NCBI GenBank assembly: GCA_935421135.1
Contig: OW285194.1
Span: forward strand, 5,048,876 to 5,112,875
Reading direction: 5' to 3'
Length of the DNA stretch: 64,000 nt
From: Bugulina stolonifera
Taxonomy: Eukaryota; Bryozoa; Gymnolaemata; Cheilostomatida; Bugulidae
Each line of letters begins with the position of its first letter. Position 1 is the first letter of the stretch. The notes beneath the pieces were generated by a model. The model was given only the letters and a program-made list of their open reading frames with translations, did no database searches and was not told the DNA's origin. Made by a program: the position numbers and the translations under genes. Positions 41,418 to 52,080 of this stretch are shown here, one piece after another.

Positions 41418-41940
41418 GGGGAAAAGAGGAACTACTATATCTACTAGTAACGTTGAAACTGAGAAGAGGCTTGACAACCTGGAAAGAAGTTATGCAGAAG
41501 CAGCAAAGCAGAATGCCGAAAGTGCCAAAACGGCAATGGAGATGAATGAGAGTGCCAACAAATTCTTCAATAAGCAAATGGAAATTTCTCAAGCAGAGTT
41601 AAGAAAGAATAATGCTATATTGTATGGCGTTACAGAGGAAAAAGAGAAAACAGCCCATGAGCAAATAAAAGAGATTATGCGCAAGGAGTGTTTCCTACGA
41701 ACTACTGGCCCGGTTAGGGCCATACGACTAACCACTAAGAATACTGACAGGCCTAGGCCAATCAAGTTGGAGTTTGCAGATGAAGCAACAAAGTGGGAAT
41801 TCCTAAAGAGGGCTAACGCCTCACTGAGAAATGAGAGAATTTTCTGTAAACTTGATGAAAGCAAGGCAATCAGAGACCAACAGTACCAACTGCGACAGAC
41901 TATCAAGGAGGTCAGAAGGTCAGTACCGAATAAGGAATGA
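41418..41940 (+). CDS. LINE ORF1 (5'-truncated), coiled coil plus RNA-binding-like region
   Basis: The open frame begins after a TAG at about 41415; the first ATG is at 41536. An N-terminal coiled coil (VETEKRLDNLERSYAEAAKQ and onwards) is followed by LRKNNAILYGVTEEKEKTA, RAIRLTTKNTDRPRPIKLEF and NERIFCKLDESKAIRDQQ. This pattern is shared with ORF1-type nucleic-acid chaperones that have an RRM-like core. It ends 30 bases before the ORF2 ATG, in another frame. I infer that it is the C-terminal portion of a longer ORF1. Confidence 0.8.
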
Positions 41941-41970
41941 GAAGATCCAGCGCCAATCAGGCGAGGGGGA

Positions 41971-44775
41971 ATGGAAGACAGTGAATCCTGTGTCCCTGCG
42001 CAAACAAACCACGTTCTAAAGCTATTTTTAGCGAACACAAGGTCCCTAAAGGGGAAAACCGAAGAATTGTCTACTGAAACATTTGATTATGACATAGTAT
42101 GTCTGACTGAAACACATATAGACTCCACCATCTACAACCACCAGATATTTGACTACAACAACAAAGCAATCTACAGAAAGGACAGGACGCTGTACGGCGG
42201 TGGAGTATTGATCGCAGTAAATGAAAAACTAGATAGCTCAATATTAGACATACCCAATGAAGACAACACAGAAATAGTATTTGTTCGAGTGAAAAGATGC
42301 ATTGTTGGGTGTTACTACCGTCCGCCAATGGATAAAAACTTGGCAACTTTAAGATCATCACTAAATCTACTAGCAGAGACATACCCAAGTGACAGACTTA
42401 TTCTCGTAGGAGATATGAACATGCCGGGTATAGACTGGAACCAGAGACTCCCTAAGCCACACACTCAAGACCATGGTCTCAAGCTGAGCTTCTTGGATAT
42501 TCTTGCAGAAACTAATATGCACCAACTGGTGTTTGAGCCAACTCACATTCAGGGGAATACACTAGATCTCATATGTACCACAACGCCGGAAGCAATTAGT
42601 CACAGTGTTGTGTTCCCTGGTCTGAGTGATCATGCATTCATCTCTGTTGACATCATTGCTGACTCCGACACCCAGATTGCAAAGACCTCCAAGACAGTCA
42701 GACAATACCACAAAGTAGATATGGAACGCTTCCAAGAAGTCATGGATAAGATGAAGCACGAGTTAGCAACCATGGTTGACGTTGAGACAATGTGGGTGTT
42801 TTTCTCGAAAGGCATCCGACAGGCAGTGAGTGATTTCGTCCCGACTGTGGAAAGAAGGGCCAACATGAGGGACAACGAGCCCATGTGGTTCAACAAGGAA
42901 GCCAAGAAACTTGCCCACAAACAAAGAAAACTTTACAACAAATACAAGAAGAGCAAAGACCAGTTTGACAAACATATGGCAGCAGCCCACCGCAGATCTA
43001 CAAAAAAAGTTTTCAGGCAGATGAAGAGGGAATATATCGAAACACGTGTCTGCAAACCACTACAGGAGGGCAACAGCAAACCATTCTACAGACACCTGAA
43101 GGGCACGACTCGCTCACGAAAACAAATCAGACTTGTCATGCCTACTGGACAGCTCACCTCTCACCCTAAAGAGTGTGCAGATATGCTCAATAACCACTTC
43201 CACAAGCAGTTCAACCCAAGCCACCAGCTCACACCACAAGACAGTCAATCATTCACAGACGTTCCTGATGTGTCTATCTCTGGTGTGATGAAGTTGATTA
43301 AAGGATTAAAACCTGGTAAAGCCCCAGGGCCCGATGGGTTACGGAAAGCTGATCTAAGTATAGACATTGAACAGACTGCTGCGTGCCTGAGAAGCATCTT
43401 TCAAGTGTCTTTTAAAACTGGAAAAGTCCCCTCTGAGTGGAAGACTGCAAATGTGTCACCGCTTCACAAAAGCGGTACAACTGACAGTGTCAGTAACTAC
43501 AGACCGATTTCTCTGACAAGCATTCCATGCAAGATTCTGGAACACCTTGTCCTCAGAGAACTACTAGGGATAGTTGACACAAAACTAAATAGACAACATG
43601 GCTTCAGAAGGGGGCTATCCTGTGAAACTCAAATATGTGCAACCATGCATGACATTCTACACTCCATAGACAACCACAAAACTGTACATGCTACTGTCCT
43701 TGACTTCACAAAGGCCTTTGATCGAGTCCCTCACGCACTACTTATGGAAAAACTCTCGGAAATTGCGGACATAGACGGCTACCTGCTAAGCTGGATCCAT
43801 GACTTCCTAACAAATCGTACACAGCGAGTAGTACTACAGGGCAACGCCTCTGGCTCACTGGCTGTCACATCAGGTGTCCCACAGGGATCGGTCTTGGGAC
43901 CGGTTCTTTTCCTCATCTTCATTAATGATCTCCCTGACTGCCTAGACTGTTTTTGCGCCCTGTTTGCAGATGACACACTTGTTTACCAGGAGATAATCTC
44001 AGCCGATGACTGCCACAGCTTCCAGAGGAACCTAGACTCACTAGGCGCCTGGTCAGAAAAGTGGGGTATGTCATTTAACACGTCCAAAAGTAAAATAATG
44101 AGCTTCAACTCTACTACCAGTACCCCTGACTACACGCTGAATGGATCAAAGCTAGAACATGTTGACTCAACTCGATACCTCGGTGTAACGCTACAGTCAG
44201 ATTGCAGATTCGATAATCACATATCCAAGAAGGTACTAGTTGCCAAAAGGCAGTTAGGAATGATTAAACGAGCTCTCTACTGGGCCCCCGAACGTGCGCG
44301 TCTAATTGCCTATAAGGCCTTGTGTCTTCCGCACCTGGAATATGCAAGCGCTGCATGGGATCCAACGAGTAAGAAGGAGATCACTGACCTTGAAAATGTT
44401 CAGACTCATGCTGTTCGATTCATAAGCCAGCTCAGAGGACGAGATGACATTGAAAGGGCCATGGAAAAGCTTGGCCTACGGCTACTAGACCAGAGAAGAA
44501 GGAACCACCGAGTAGGGCTTCTCGTGCGAATACTCGGAAAGGAAGAACAGCATCCCGCTCTAAGTGCAGCCTATGAAGATCTGCTAGAGCATCAAACTGT
44601 GGGAACAATGCAGACTCGTTCTCAGACCATCGGACTCCCCCGTTCAGTGGGAGCAAATAGCAACAAATACCTCAATAGCTTCTTACCAAGAACTATTAGA
44701 GATATGAGGATTGGATACAGCCCAGAAGAAACTGCTGGACGGTTTTCAACCGCAACCCCTACCCAGTCAGGCTAA
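41971..44775 (+). CDS. LINE ORF2: APE endonuclease and reverse transcriptase, 934 aa, intact
   Basis: The endonuclease shows ANTRSLKGK, DIVCLTETHID (catalytic Glu), GGGVLIAV, YYRPP, LVGDMNMPGIDW and the terminal SDHAFISV. A Lys-rich linker leads to RT motifs: KPGKAPGPDGL, NYRPISLTSIPCKILE, RQHGFRRGLS, VLDFTKAFDRVPH (first catalytic Asp), SGVPQGSVLGPVLFLIFIND, LFADDTLVY near residue 665 (the YADD-type box) and KWGMSFNTSKSK. The protein nicks the target and primes cDNA synthesis there. No stop or frameshift interrupts it, so this copy may have inserted recently or may be mobilisable. CR1 versus Jockey or L2 clade needs a phylogeny. Confidence 0.96.
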   Translation: MEDSESCVPAQTNHVLKLFLANTRSLKGKTEELSTETFDYDIVCLTETHIDSTIYNHQIFDYNNKAIYRKDRTLYGGGVLIAVNEKLDSSILDIPNEDNTEIVFVRVKRCIVGCYYRPPMDKNLATLRSSLNLLAETYPSDRLILVGDMNMPGIDWNQRLPKPHTQDHGLKLSFLDILAETNMHQLVFEPTHIQGNTLDLICTTTPEAISHSVVFPGLSDHAFISVDIIADSDTQIAKTSKTVRQYHKVDMERFQEVMDKMKHELATMVDVETMWVFFSKGIRQAVSDFVPTVERRANMRDNEPMWFNKEAKKLAHKQRKLYNKYKKSKDQFDKHMAAAHRRSTKKVFRQMKREYIETRVCKPLQEGNSKPFYRHLKGTTRSRKQIRLVMPTGQLTSHPKECADMLNNHFHKQFNPSHQLTPQDSQSFTDVPDVSISGVMKLIKGLKPGKAPGPDGLRKADLSIDIEQTAACLRSIFQVSFKTGKVPSEWKTANVSPLHKSGTTDSVSNYRPISLTSIPCKILEHLVLRELLGIVDTKLNRQHGFRRGLSCETQICATMHDILHSIDNHKTVHATVLDFTKAFDRVPHALLMEKLSEIADIDGYLLSWIHDFLTNRTQRVVLQGNASGSLAVTSGVPQGSVLGPVLFLIFINDLPDCLDCFCALFADDTLVYQEIISADDCHSFQRNLDSLGAWSEKWGMSFNTSKSKIMSFNSTTSTPDYTLNGSKLEHVDSTRYLGVTLQSDCRFDNHISKKVLVAKRQLGMIKRALYWAPERARLIAYKALCLPHLEYASAAWDPTSKKEITDLENVQTHAVRFISQLRGRDDIERAMEKLGLRLLDQRRRNHRVGLLVRILGKEEQHPALSAAYEDLLEHQTVGTMQTRSQTIGLPRSVGANSNKYLNSFLPRTIRDMRIGYSPEETAGRFSTATPTQSG

Positions 44776-45844
44776 ACAGTCCTGTTCCGTTATCACTGCC
44801 AATTTATTGCATTATAATAAGTTTAATACTGTCCACCCACTGACCAACCCATGTACCATATGCGGCACACCCCTTCTTCCCTCTAGGGCGGTCCAGTGTG
44901 ATGAAGAAGTTGACAGTAAGTTGACAGTAAGTTGACAGTTGGTTTTTTTTTATTAGTGAGGAGCCTAAAGTTTAGATAAGTTCTCTGCTGTTCTGTTATA
45001 TAATTTAATGTTCATGTTGCCTTTGGCTTGTTAAATTCAAATTCAAATGAGATTGAGAAAACAAAATGAAAATGAATTTCAATTTATGAAAAACAAAATC
45101 AACAATCCAATGAACAAAAGTCAAAAGAAGATAAAATTAAATGCATCAAAATTGTTATATTCCACTCCTATAGTCCATGTGATCACTGTTAGTATGCATA
45201 TAATTAGCAATACACTCACATGAATATTGATAAAATTTATTAAATAATAAGTATAGTGTATAACTAAAGTAAATGAATATTATATTAAAATCATTGAGGA
45301 ACTTTGGATTTGTGCGATTTAATTGCAAAACGGAAACTGACTTTTTTAGAACCTCCCGCGTCACTTAAGTATCGTTTAACCATCTAGCCTTTAATACAGG
45401 AATTCGTTTTTGCGCAAGCCACGCTGTCAGGACTAGATCTCGGAGACTCTCTAGTTCTCGGAGAGACCTTTATTTGGCATTGTCGTGGTTCCTTGCTAGC
45501 TGTGGCGGTATTCACCTACGGCGTTTTTACGTGAGTTCCTCCGAATGTCTCTCACATGGATCTTAGACTAATAAACACTTTTTGCAATAATCTTTCTTAC
45601 AATACTGTTTTCTTCTGTTTATAGTACAGAAGGCATGATTGCACGATATTTTTTTAGTCATAAGGTTGGTACGCAATGTAGATAAGTTTATAAATTGAAA
45701 GCAGTGTCCAAGGATATCGGTCCTGTACACACGTCCCTTTTTTTCGGTGCAGCATGGCGTGGTTATCGGCGATTATTAAGTGCTGGGAATACAACTCCTT
45801 ACTTCAAAGATTTGTTGCATTATCATAATGTTCAGAGCAGCAAA

Positions 45845-45916
45845 TCCGTGATAGTATAGTGGTAAGTATCCCCGCCTGTCACGCGGGAGACCGGGGTTCG
45901 ATTCCCCGTCACGGAG
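45845..45916 (+). tRNA. tRNA-Asp (anticodon GTC)
   Basis: The 72-base cloverleaf folds with the acceptor pair TCCGTGA/TCACGGA, a D arm containing the A box (TAGTATAGTGG), anticodon stem CCCGC/GCGGG with loop CTGTCAC (GTC at 45878-45880), a short variable loop and a T arm CCGGGGTTCGATTCCCCG with the B box. Discriminator G is at 45916. A pol III T-run terminator starts at 45921. CCA is not encoded, as expected in a nuclear gene. No intron. Confidence 0.98.
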
Positions 45917-45920
45917 AGCT

Positions 45921-45926
45921 GTTTTT
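45921..45926 (+). terminator. Pol III terminator of tRNA-Asp
   Basis: Run of six T four bases after the discriminator base. Confidence 0.85.
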
Positions 45927-45954
45927 TAAATCTTGCCTGAGCAGGCATGTACTG

Positions 45955-46065
45955 TTATTAATACTATTACTATATAGTCCATCAGCCAACCATCAAAAAG
46001 TGGCTTAGTTTTTGAAGTTCGCTCCTGACCTCTCCAATCTACACAAATTTTTGGCTCCAAAGTAA
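45955..46065. repeat. Dispersed repeat copy 1 (inverted relative to 49835-49910)
   Basis: TATATAGTCCATCAGC and CTGACCTCTCCAATCTACAC occur here and, on the other strand, at 49835-49910 with similar spacing. The two copies bracket a 4-kb segment in opposite orientation. The family is unknown. Confidence 0.8.
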
Positions 46066-46194
46066 ACAGGACCTGAATTTTATGATTCTGGAAACTAACC
46101 CTCTGAAATATGTTGACGAAGACCTCAAATTTTATGTCAAAGTTCACCTCCTCAACGAAAATTGCCAATTTTTGTGGTTTGCAAACCTCCTGGC

Positions 46195-46760
46195 AATAAA
46201 TCCATAATGCATGGGCTCTTCATATTTAAATACAATGTTACCACAACCAGTCCAATGCTCTGTGTCAAATTCTATGAGTGTCAGTTCAAAATTTTTAACA
46301 TGGAGAGAAAAATCGCTTCATTACAGAGGGGATAATTCCCTATAATAGAAAACCTTCTGGCACCAAATCCATAACACATAGGCTCTTCATATTTAAATAT
46401 GATGCTACCACAAGCAGTCTAGTGCTCCATGTCAAATTTCATGAGTGTCAATCCAAAAGCTTTATGATTAAAAAATAAATTACTTTGTTACGGAGGGAGA
46501 TAATTCCTAATAACAGCAAATCATTGAAATTTCCACAAACTGCAGAGGTTTTTGGTGTTATCGTAAACAAGGCCTCAATCTCATGATTCTAGAATAGTTT
46601 GACAATGACTTTCTTCCTATTTAAGGATGGTGTTACTACATTTAGTGCAATACCCTGTGCATAATAACATGATAACCTGTGCAGGCTTTCTACGGAGAGC
46701 AACGTCTCTTTTGTTACAGAGGAAATAACACGTAAAACAATCATTCATGAAAATTTTAGA
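46195..46760. repeat. Three diverged tandem copies of a roughly 170-bp unit
   Basis: Copy one (about 46200-46370) and copy two (about 46371-46540) share CCATAA(T/C), GGCTCTTCATATTTAAAT, a TACCACAA(C/G)CAGT block, TGTCAAATT and GATAATTCC. A third, more diverged copy (46605-46750) keeps CTATTTAAGGATG, TACTACA and TTGTTACAGAGG. No reading frame is maintained. Confidence 0.75.
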
Positions 46761-49660
46761 ATTTCATAAACATTTACTGTTACACAGGTGACCCTCCAAG
46801 TATACTCTAGTGCTGTTCTACTTTATCTACTTGTGTATCAGTGTATCTTGTAATGTAGTTTCAGCATCAGCCCAGCGATTGTAAGATAATATTGATGTAC
46901 TTTATTACAATTAAAGATACAGGTTAGGTAGTATATTATATTTAATGACAAAGCATACAATATACGCAAAAACCCATGACATAATGACCTCTATATTACC
47001 CACTTGCAGGGACAATAAGAACTAGAGCTAATAGACTCAAGTTGGAAGCGAAATGTGCTGTAATATGAAACTAAAAAATTAATTATAATTTGATTCCGTA
47101 AGATACAGGTAACCATACAGGTAACCGTAAGATACAGGTAACCGTAAGATGCAGGTAACCGTAAGATACAGGTAACCGTAAGATACAGGTAACCGTAAGA
47201 TACAGGTAACCATACAGGTAACCGTAAGATACAGGTAACCGTAACACAGGCACAAAATATGACATGCATATAAATTTAAAATTAGAATTAGGCTAAACTT
47301 ACAATTAATATACAGGCATACAAGTATCTATATGTCATCCGGTAATGTGTACTTGCATGTTATTGGTCTTTTTACAGGAGCAACAGACAGTATGTAACAT
47401 GTTAGGATAAACAGTTTCACCACTAAATAACTTTGTAGGCGAGATCTACATCATTCTCTCATCCATAGTTAACAGGGCTCAGTTTATAGACTCTTGTACA
47501 AATTGCAGCAACATAAATGGCATGGGTAGCACGAATCTTCAGTAATGATTTATGTGGTGGGGAAAGGTGACTAATCCCACCACTTGTTATGAAATATGTA
47601 AATCCAAGTGCATTGACAGATTTTCTATGCTCAGGTAAATGATAATGGTAACTTCTTCGAATACACAAATAATCACGATTAATAATCTGAAACTTTGTTT
47701 CGCTAGGTATATGAAGTGTCATACTGTACACTAGGAATACAAGGTTATACAGCAATTGGGGTACTGTTTGTTCAGTACTATTAATAGTTAAGTCTTTGGG
47801 TGTTCAGTGGCCATGTGGTACTTGATCTCTTTTGGTTGATAGCATTTGAAATACCTATACTACTTTAATGATAGCTCTGAGTCATTCAAGAATCGCCATC
47901 ATAGCTGTCATCATCACCTTCGATGGTACTGTATGCTGCTGAGGTTGATCGTAATTCAGTTGAGGTAGTAACACGGCAACATATTTTCTAGCCAGGCCGT
48001 CCTAGCAAAACACAAAAATACACAGACTCATCTAATTTTTTTAAAAAGACGTTTCCAAGGATATGAATTGCTAAACAACAAATTATATTTGTTTTTACCC
48101 TTCATAATGTAAGCGCATGTACGCGTGCTCGTAATTTAAATTTCTGCATGTTTGAACATAAGGGAAAAAAGTGAAGAGTACTGCTTAAAGGAATTCTTAC
48201 ATGTACAATGTACATGTGTAGGCTATGTCATCCATCAAAGATGTTTTTATGATATCCAATCAACACACATCTAGTCCCTTGCATCGGCAGTATGAACATA
48301 CTTACTAAGGCTAAGTCTGTCAGCATACTTGCTGTGTATATCTTGTAACGCTGGTATGGATACAGACGCCTTATCACTCACCAATCACATCTTCACGGTC
48401 TCTTTTCAGCAATGCGACTTGCACCTAAAACAGCAAAGGCTTTACAACTGTAGGTAATGAAATATAAATGTACTGGTCCAGAAACAAAAGAATTATTCTA
48501 GGGTGTAGGTGGTAAAATATATGTAGAAGAATAATAGGAGTGGAAGGGCTGTGTGCATGTGAAATAACAGAAGGGCAAACATAACTGCAGTCTTCACAAT
48601 GAAATCAATGCCACAGTTTTAATGCTGGTATCCTCCTGAAAATATCTAGTAAACATGGAACATAACTACCACCTCGATTAGACCACTTGAACATTACCCT
48701 TAATTATATACATTAAAATCAAAATGAAATTGAATTTTATATTGCATTGCTAAGCAAAATGTACATGTAGGCTACTATAGCAGTCTTGCCACAGTATAAC
48801 GTATAATAACAGAGTAACACAATACAAGACTACAAATAGTATAATTTTGTATACACTGTATCTGTCAATAATCATAATAAATAATTATACATGTGTATTT
48901 AAAACAACATTTATTTTATAAACTTCTTGTAGATCAAGATCATGCAAAAACATTTTGCTGATTGCGATCATTTTTATCACATTTAATTATATTATTATAA
49001 AAATAATATTATATTGAGTAATTATAAATAATAGATTTGTGACGAGGTATGAGCATAATTCACATGGTAATGGAATAAGCAATAAGACTCTTATAAAATA
49101 ATGATTATTATTAGTTATAATTATGGATAAATACATGTTTACATTAAAAAATAATTGCCATAAATTATAATAAATAATTAGGTAAACTGAATTTCTTATC
49201 CATGTCACAAAATCAAGAAAATAAAGTTCAAATTTTTCAACCAACTAGCTACTATAACTATTGAATATAATCTTTCTACTAGTCAGTCACATACCTCTTC
49301 CAGAGAAACTGATGCCATATTTAGTCTTTGGTTTCTAGTGATTCTCATGATAGACCTATATTATGTGCTGTAAACCTTAGAGTGAGTTAACTCTCAGTTC
49401 AAACTCCTTGTCGTATGTCTAGCTGTTTCCATTCTTCAATGAATATCTATGTCAATATTTATTTAGAGAACAGTTTGTCAGAGCTGCAGAACTTCTTGTA
49501 CTGTCATTCTTTGGATGCTCCATTTAACTTTCAAGATAACCAATATGAAGAACCGAATGCATTTATCATTACACATCTGCTACAAAAGTTACCAAATCTA
49601 GTATCCAGTAGGTTTGTTGCTACTACACTTTCTTAGTTGACAGGAAGTGCATGCAACTGA
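46761..49660. other. Gene-poor AT-rich region with unplaced exon-like pieces
   Basis: No recognisable protein. On the minus strand an ATG segment encoding MASVSLEE ends at a GTATGTG donor (49293-49317). A piece encoding VQVALLKRDREDVI, framed by TTTTAG and GTGAGT, lies near 48378-48424 and would join it in phase. Further coding-like pieces at about 48315-48370 (ASVSIPALQDIHSKYADRL) and 47895-48000 do not join in phase. An open frame of 98 codons at 47459-47755 (minus) resembles nothing I know. This could be a small unrecognised gene or a pseudogene. Confidence 0.3.
47095..47245. repeat. 17-bp array GTAAGATACAGGTAACC, about 8 copies
   Basis: The unit GTAAGATACAGGTAACC is repeated, with two short copies lacking GTAAGA. 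It contains two splice-donor-like strings (GTAAGA and CAGGTAAC). No exon is recognised nearby, so it may be intergenic or lie in an unseen intron. Confidence 0.93.
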
Positions 49661-49834
49661 CCAATGAAAGTTGGCGTAGGGGGATTCTAATAATTTCCAA
49701 CAGTGAGTAAGGAGCAGACAATTCTAATTTTAAAAATTTCGAAAAAAATTAAATTTTCACTCCTTTGTCAAGTGATTCCGAGGGGTTAGTAAGTGGATTT
49801 GAATTCCTCATATTTTAATCTATCTGTATACAAA

Positions 49835-49910
49835 AAATTGTGTAGATTGGAGAGGTCAGTAGCGAAAAGTCACAATTTTGCTACTCAGCTGATGGACTAT
49901 ATATAATTAT
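49835..49910. repeat. Dispersed repeat copy 2 (partner of 45955-46065)
   Basis: The complement reads TATATATAGTCCATCAGCTG and CTGACCTCTCCAATCTACAC, matching the copy at 45955 in inverted orientation. Confidence 0.8.
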
Positions 49911-50018
49911 GGTCATCGTTGTTTCACAATAACAAGTATGATTCTAATTCTGTATTATAGGGCATAGACTTTTATAACTTGTTAACAAGCCTCATTGTGA
50001 ACACCTTAGGAGTTAGGT

Positions 50019-50053
50019 AAGCATTTCTAACCTAACTTAGGTTAGAAATGCTT
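50019..50053. repeat. Perfect 35-base palindrome
   Basis: AAGCATTTCTAACCTAA, one C, then the exact complement TTAGGTTAGAAATGCTT. A 17-bp stem with a one-base centre. No T run follows and no gene adjoins it. Confidence 0.95.
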
Positions 50054-50474
50054 TCTAAACCTATCCAAGCAATGTACAGGAGGAGAGGAGGCTCGTCTTT
50101 GATAAGTATGTGCGCAATGTTCACCTTAGTTTCTAAACATATTGTTACGGTCTTTCTGGTCCTAGCAAGGTAGGAGATAGCACCACTGTAACAAGTTGAC
50201 CTCACAGGGGGTGGACCCACTGGCTAGATGCTTAACTCAAGTTAGCACCTTCTGTAGCATTACACCACCTTGTTACCTGGGCCTATGCGCAACAAAGGTC
50301 GCTATCTGTAAAAACCAGGGTTGTCTATGGACAGAGTACTTGTGTGGCCCTCACAATTAGATGAACTATGCATAGTTCAGCATTTTTATCACTAATTGGT
50401 AAAGTTTTCTTCTATTTACCTTAACTGGGACCCTGATGGCATTTCCGATGAATTGTCACCTTTTCTAATGCGCT

Positions 50475-50600
50475 ATCGGCCATTTTATTGGACCATGTGA
50501 TCACCTGATATATCTGTCTAGCTTTTATTGGATAATTCTTTGAGCCTAATGAGGGTATATAAAGCAGCATGTCCCATGCTGCTTCCTCTTGTCAGTTCAT
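50475..50600 (+). promoter_or_regulatory. TATA/CCAAT promoter-like element without a downstream gene
   Basis: Two inverted CCAAT boxes (TTTATTGGACC at about 50484 and TTTTATTGGATAA at about 50523) precede a strong TATATAAAG at 50556-50564. A GCAGCATG...CATGCTGC dyad follows. No coding frame lies downstream. A solo LTR or a non-coding transcription unit are both possible. Confidence 0.4.
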
Positions 50601-50993
50601 TCTTTCATGTTATTAACTACATGACTGGCCGTTTAGGCTAGGCACCAAATGAGAAAGCCGTTGGGCCCATGGTAGCTCTGTGTGAAGCTAGATAGAGGAC
50701 ACCAGACAAACCTTGTGCATATATAACATATCTAGCTTTGAAGCTGTGTGAATTTTAATATTTTTGAGAAAATTCTAGGCTGGTGAAGATCCTAGGTGCA
50801 CATCGTACACCAGAAGTGACATTCATATGAGACGAGCCTCATCCCCCCCACCCTTTTACTCCTTGCTCTATCTAACTATAAAAGCATATTCGCATATATG
50901 ATATCTGAAATGACATACCATATGCCAACAGCCTCGATAATGCATAGGTCTGATCACCAAAGGATAGTGAAATAACAAGGTGTCTGGTGTTAA

Positions 50994-51753
50994 AGATGGA
51001 CTGTACTGAAAGTTTCAGAATTATTTTCACCAAACTATGTTAGTATTACTTGATACCTCTGTAAACATATCTAAGCTGTTTTAGTAGTAGCTAAAAGATG
51101 CTAAACTGCAAAAAAGTAGCCCCAAAATTTCTAAAAAAAACCATAGTGATGTCAGCATTAGGAGTTATCTCCACCTGGCTTTATGTCAATTCTCATAACT
51201 TCTTCTTCTTTGATTATCTCAACTCTGACAAAGCTATATCTAGAAGCAATATTGAGTTCTCACAACTATTTTATAAGAAATACAGTATTCATTCAATAAA
51301 ACAGATACTAACAATTATAGTACTATGTTCTACAGGTTCAACACACCAGTCTAATAAGTAGGGATGTTATTGATGAGATAAACAAGTAGCCTATATTGAC
51401 CAATCAAATTTCAAACTCGAAAGTCATTTGATAATTTTTCGCAACAAATTGTGTTTTTTATTGTCTAGGAATATTAACTAGCATTTGTTCCACAAACCCA
51501 TTTTTTCGTTTCTTGATATTCCTAGTACAACAAGGATAGAAACTAAATTAAAATTTTTTGTTTATAATAACATAATGAGTGGCCTGGCATTCACTACCAC
51601 AATGATGCAATTCACTAGTTTTAACAGAGCTGAGTACCATGATGACAAGTCATCATGTATCCCAACTGGTATTGTGCTAGCTGGTTCAGCTGCTACTAGG
51701 CTTTGTAATGGCATATTCAACTCATAACGTCAAAATCTCAGTACAGTCCATCT
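50994..51753. mobile_element. TTAA-flanked MITE (piggyBac- or Kolobok-like)
   Basis: The left end AGATGGACTGTACTGA (16 bases) is matched by its exact complement at the right end. TTAA sits directly outside on both sides (50990-50993 and 51754-51757), the target site of piggyBac and Kolobok elements. The 760-base interior has short open frames (51098-51361 and 51485-51727) without a recognisable transposase. Confidence 0.85.
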
Positions 51754-51879
51754 TTAAATTGCTTTTATACTGGAAGATTCATCTCCATTATAAATCGCCT
51801 GGTTGCGAGATTTTTTACGGAGATTAACATAAATAAACAGTATTTTTGCGACCTAAATTTCCGGCACAGTCTAAGTTGC

Positions 51880-52080
51880 ACCGAACTTTTCAGCTCACTT
51901 CTGTCACAGAGTCGCACTGCATCGGCCTGGGCCAAAAGCAAAATCCTCATTGTCATGTGAGAAGCCTATACATGCCGGTGACCTAGGGATGGTTTTCTCC
52001 GACCAAGCAAAATCCTAGGTCAATAGCTCTTTCGGCCGAGGCCAGACGACCATTTTGGGATTTTTAGTTGCAACTCGGGC
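51880..52080 (-). repeat. Dispersed repeat upstream of LAP3
   Basis: Read on the minus strand it shares GACCTAGGATTTTGCTTGGT, CATGACAAT and CCCAGGCCGATGCA with 56340-56500 on the plus strand, over about 170 bases with insertions. Unknown family, possibly a degraded MITE. Confidence 0.7.

Larger units (their letters stand above)
41416..44940 (+). mobile_element. Non-LTR retrotransposon (CR1/Jockey-like), ORF2 intact
   Basis: A partial ORF1 precedes an uninterrupted ORF2 and a 165-base 3' UTR. The 3' UTR ends in three tandem copies of GTAAGTTGACA and a T run. Short tandem repeats at the 3' end are typical of CR1-like elements. The ORF1 frame opens only after a stop near 41417, so the copy is probably 5'-truncated. 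I could not identify a target duplication. It lies in the USP8 upstream region in the opposite orientation to that gene. Confidence 0.93.

Noticed and set aside
41589..42038. 149-codon minus-strand frame
   Set aside because: Antisense of LINE ORF1/ORF2.
45845..45916. tRNA-Asp as the head of a SINE
   Set aside because: The cloverleaf is perfect and a T-run terminator follows directly, with no SINE body or tail.
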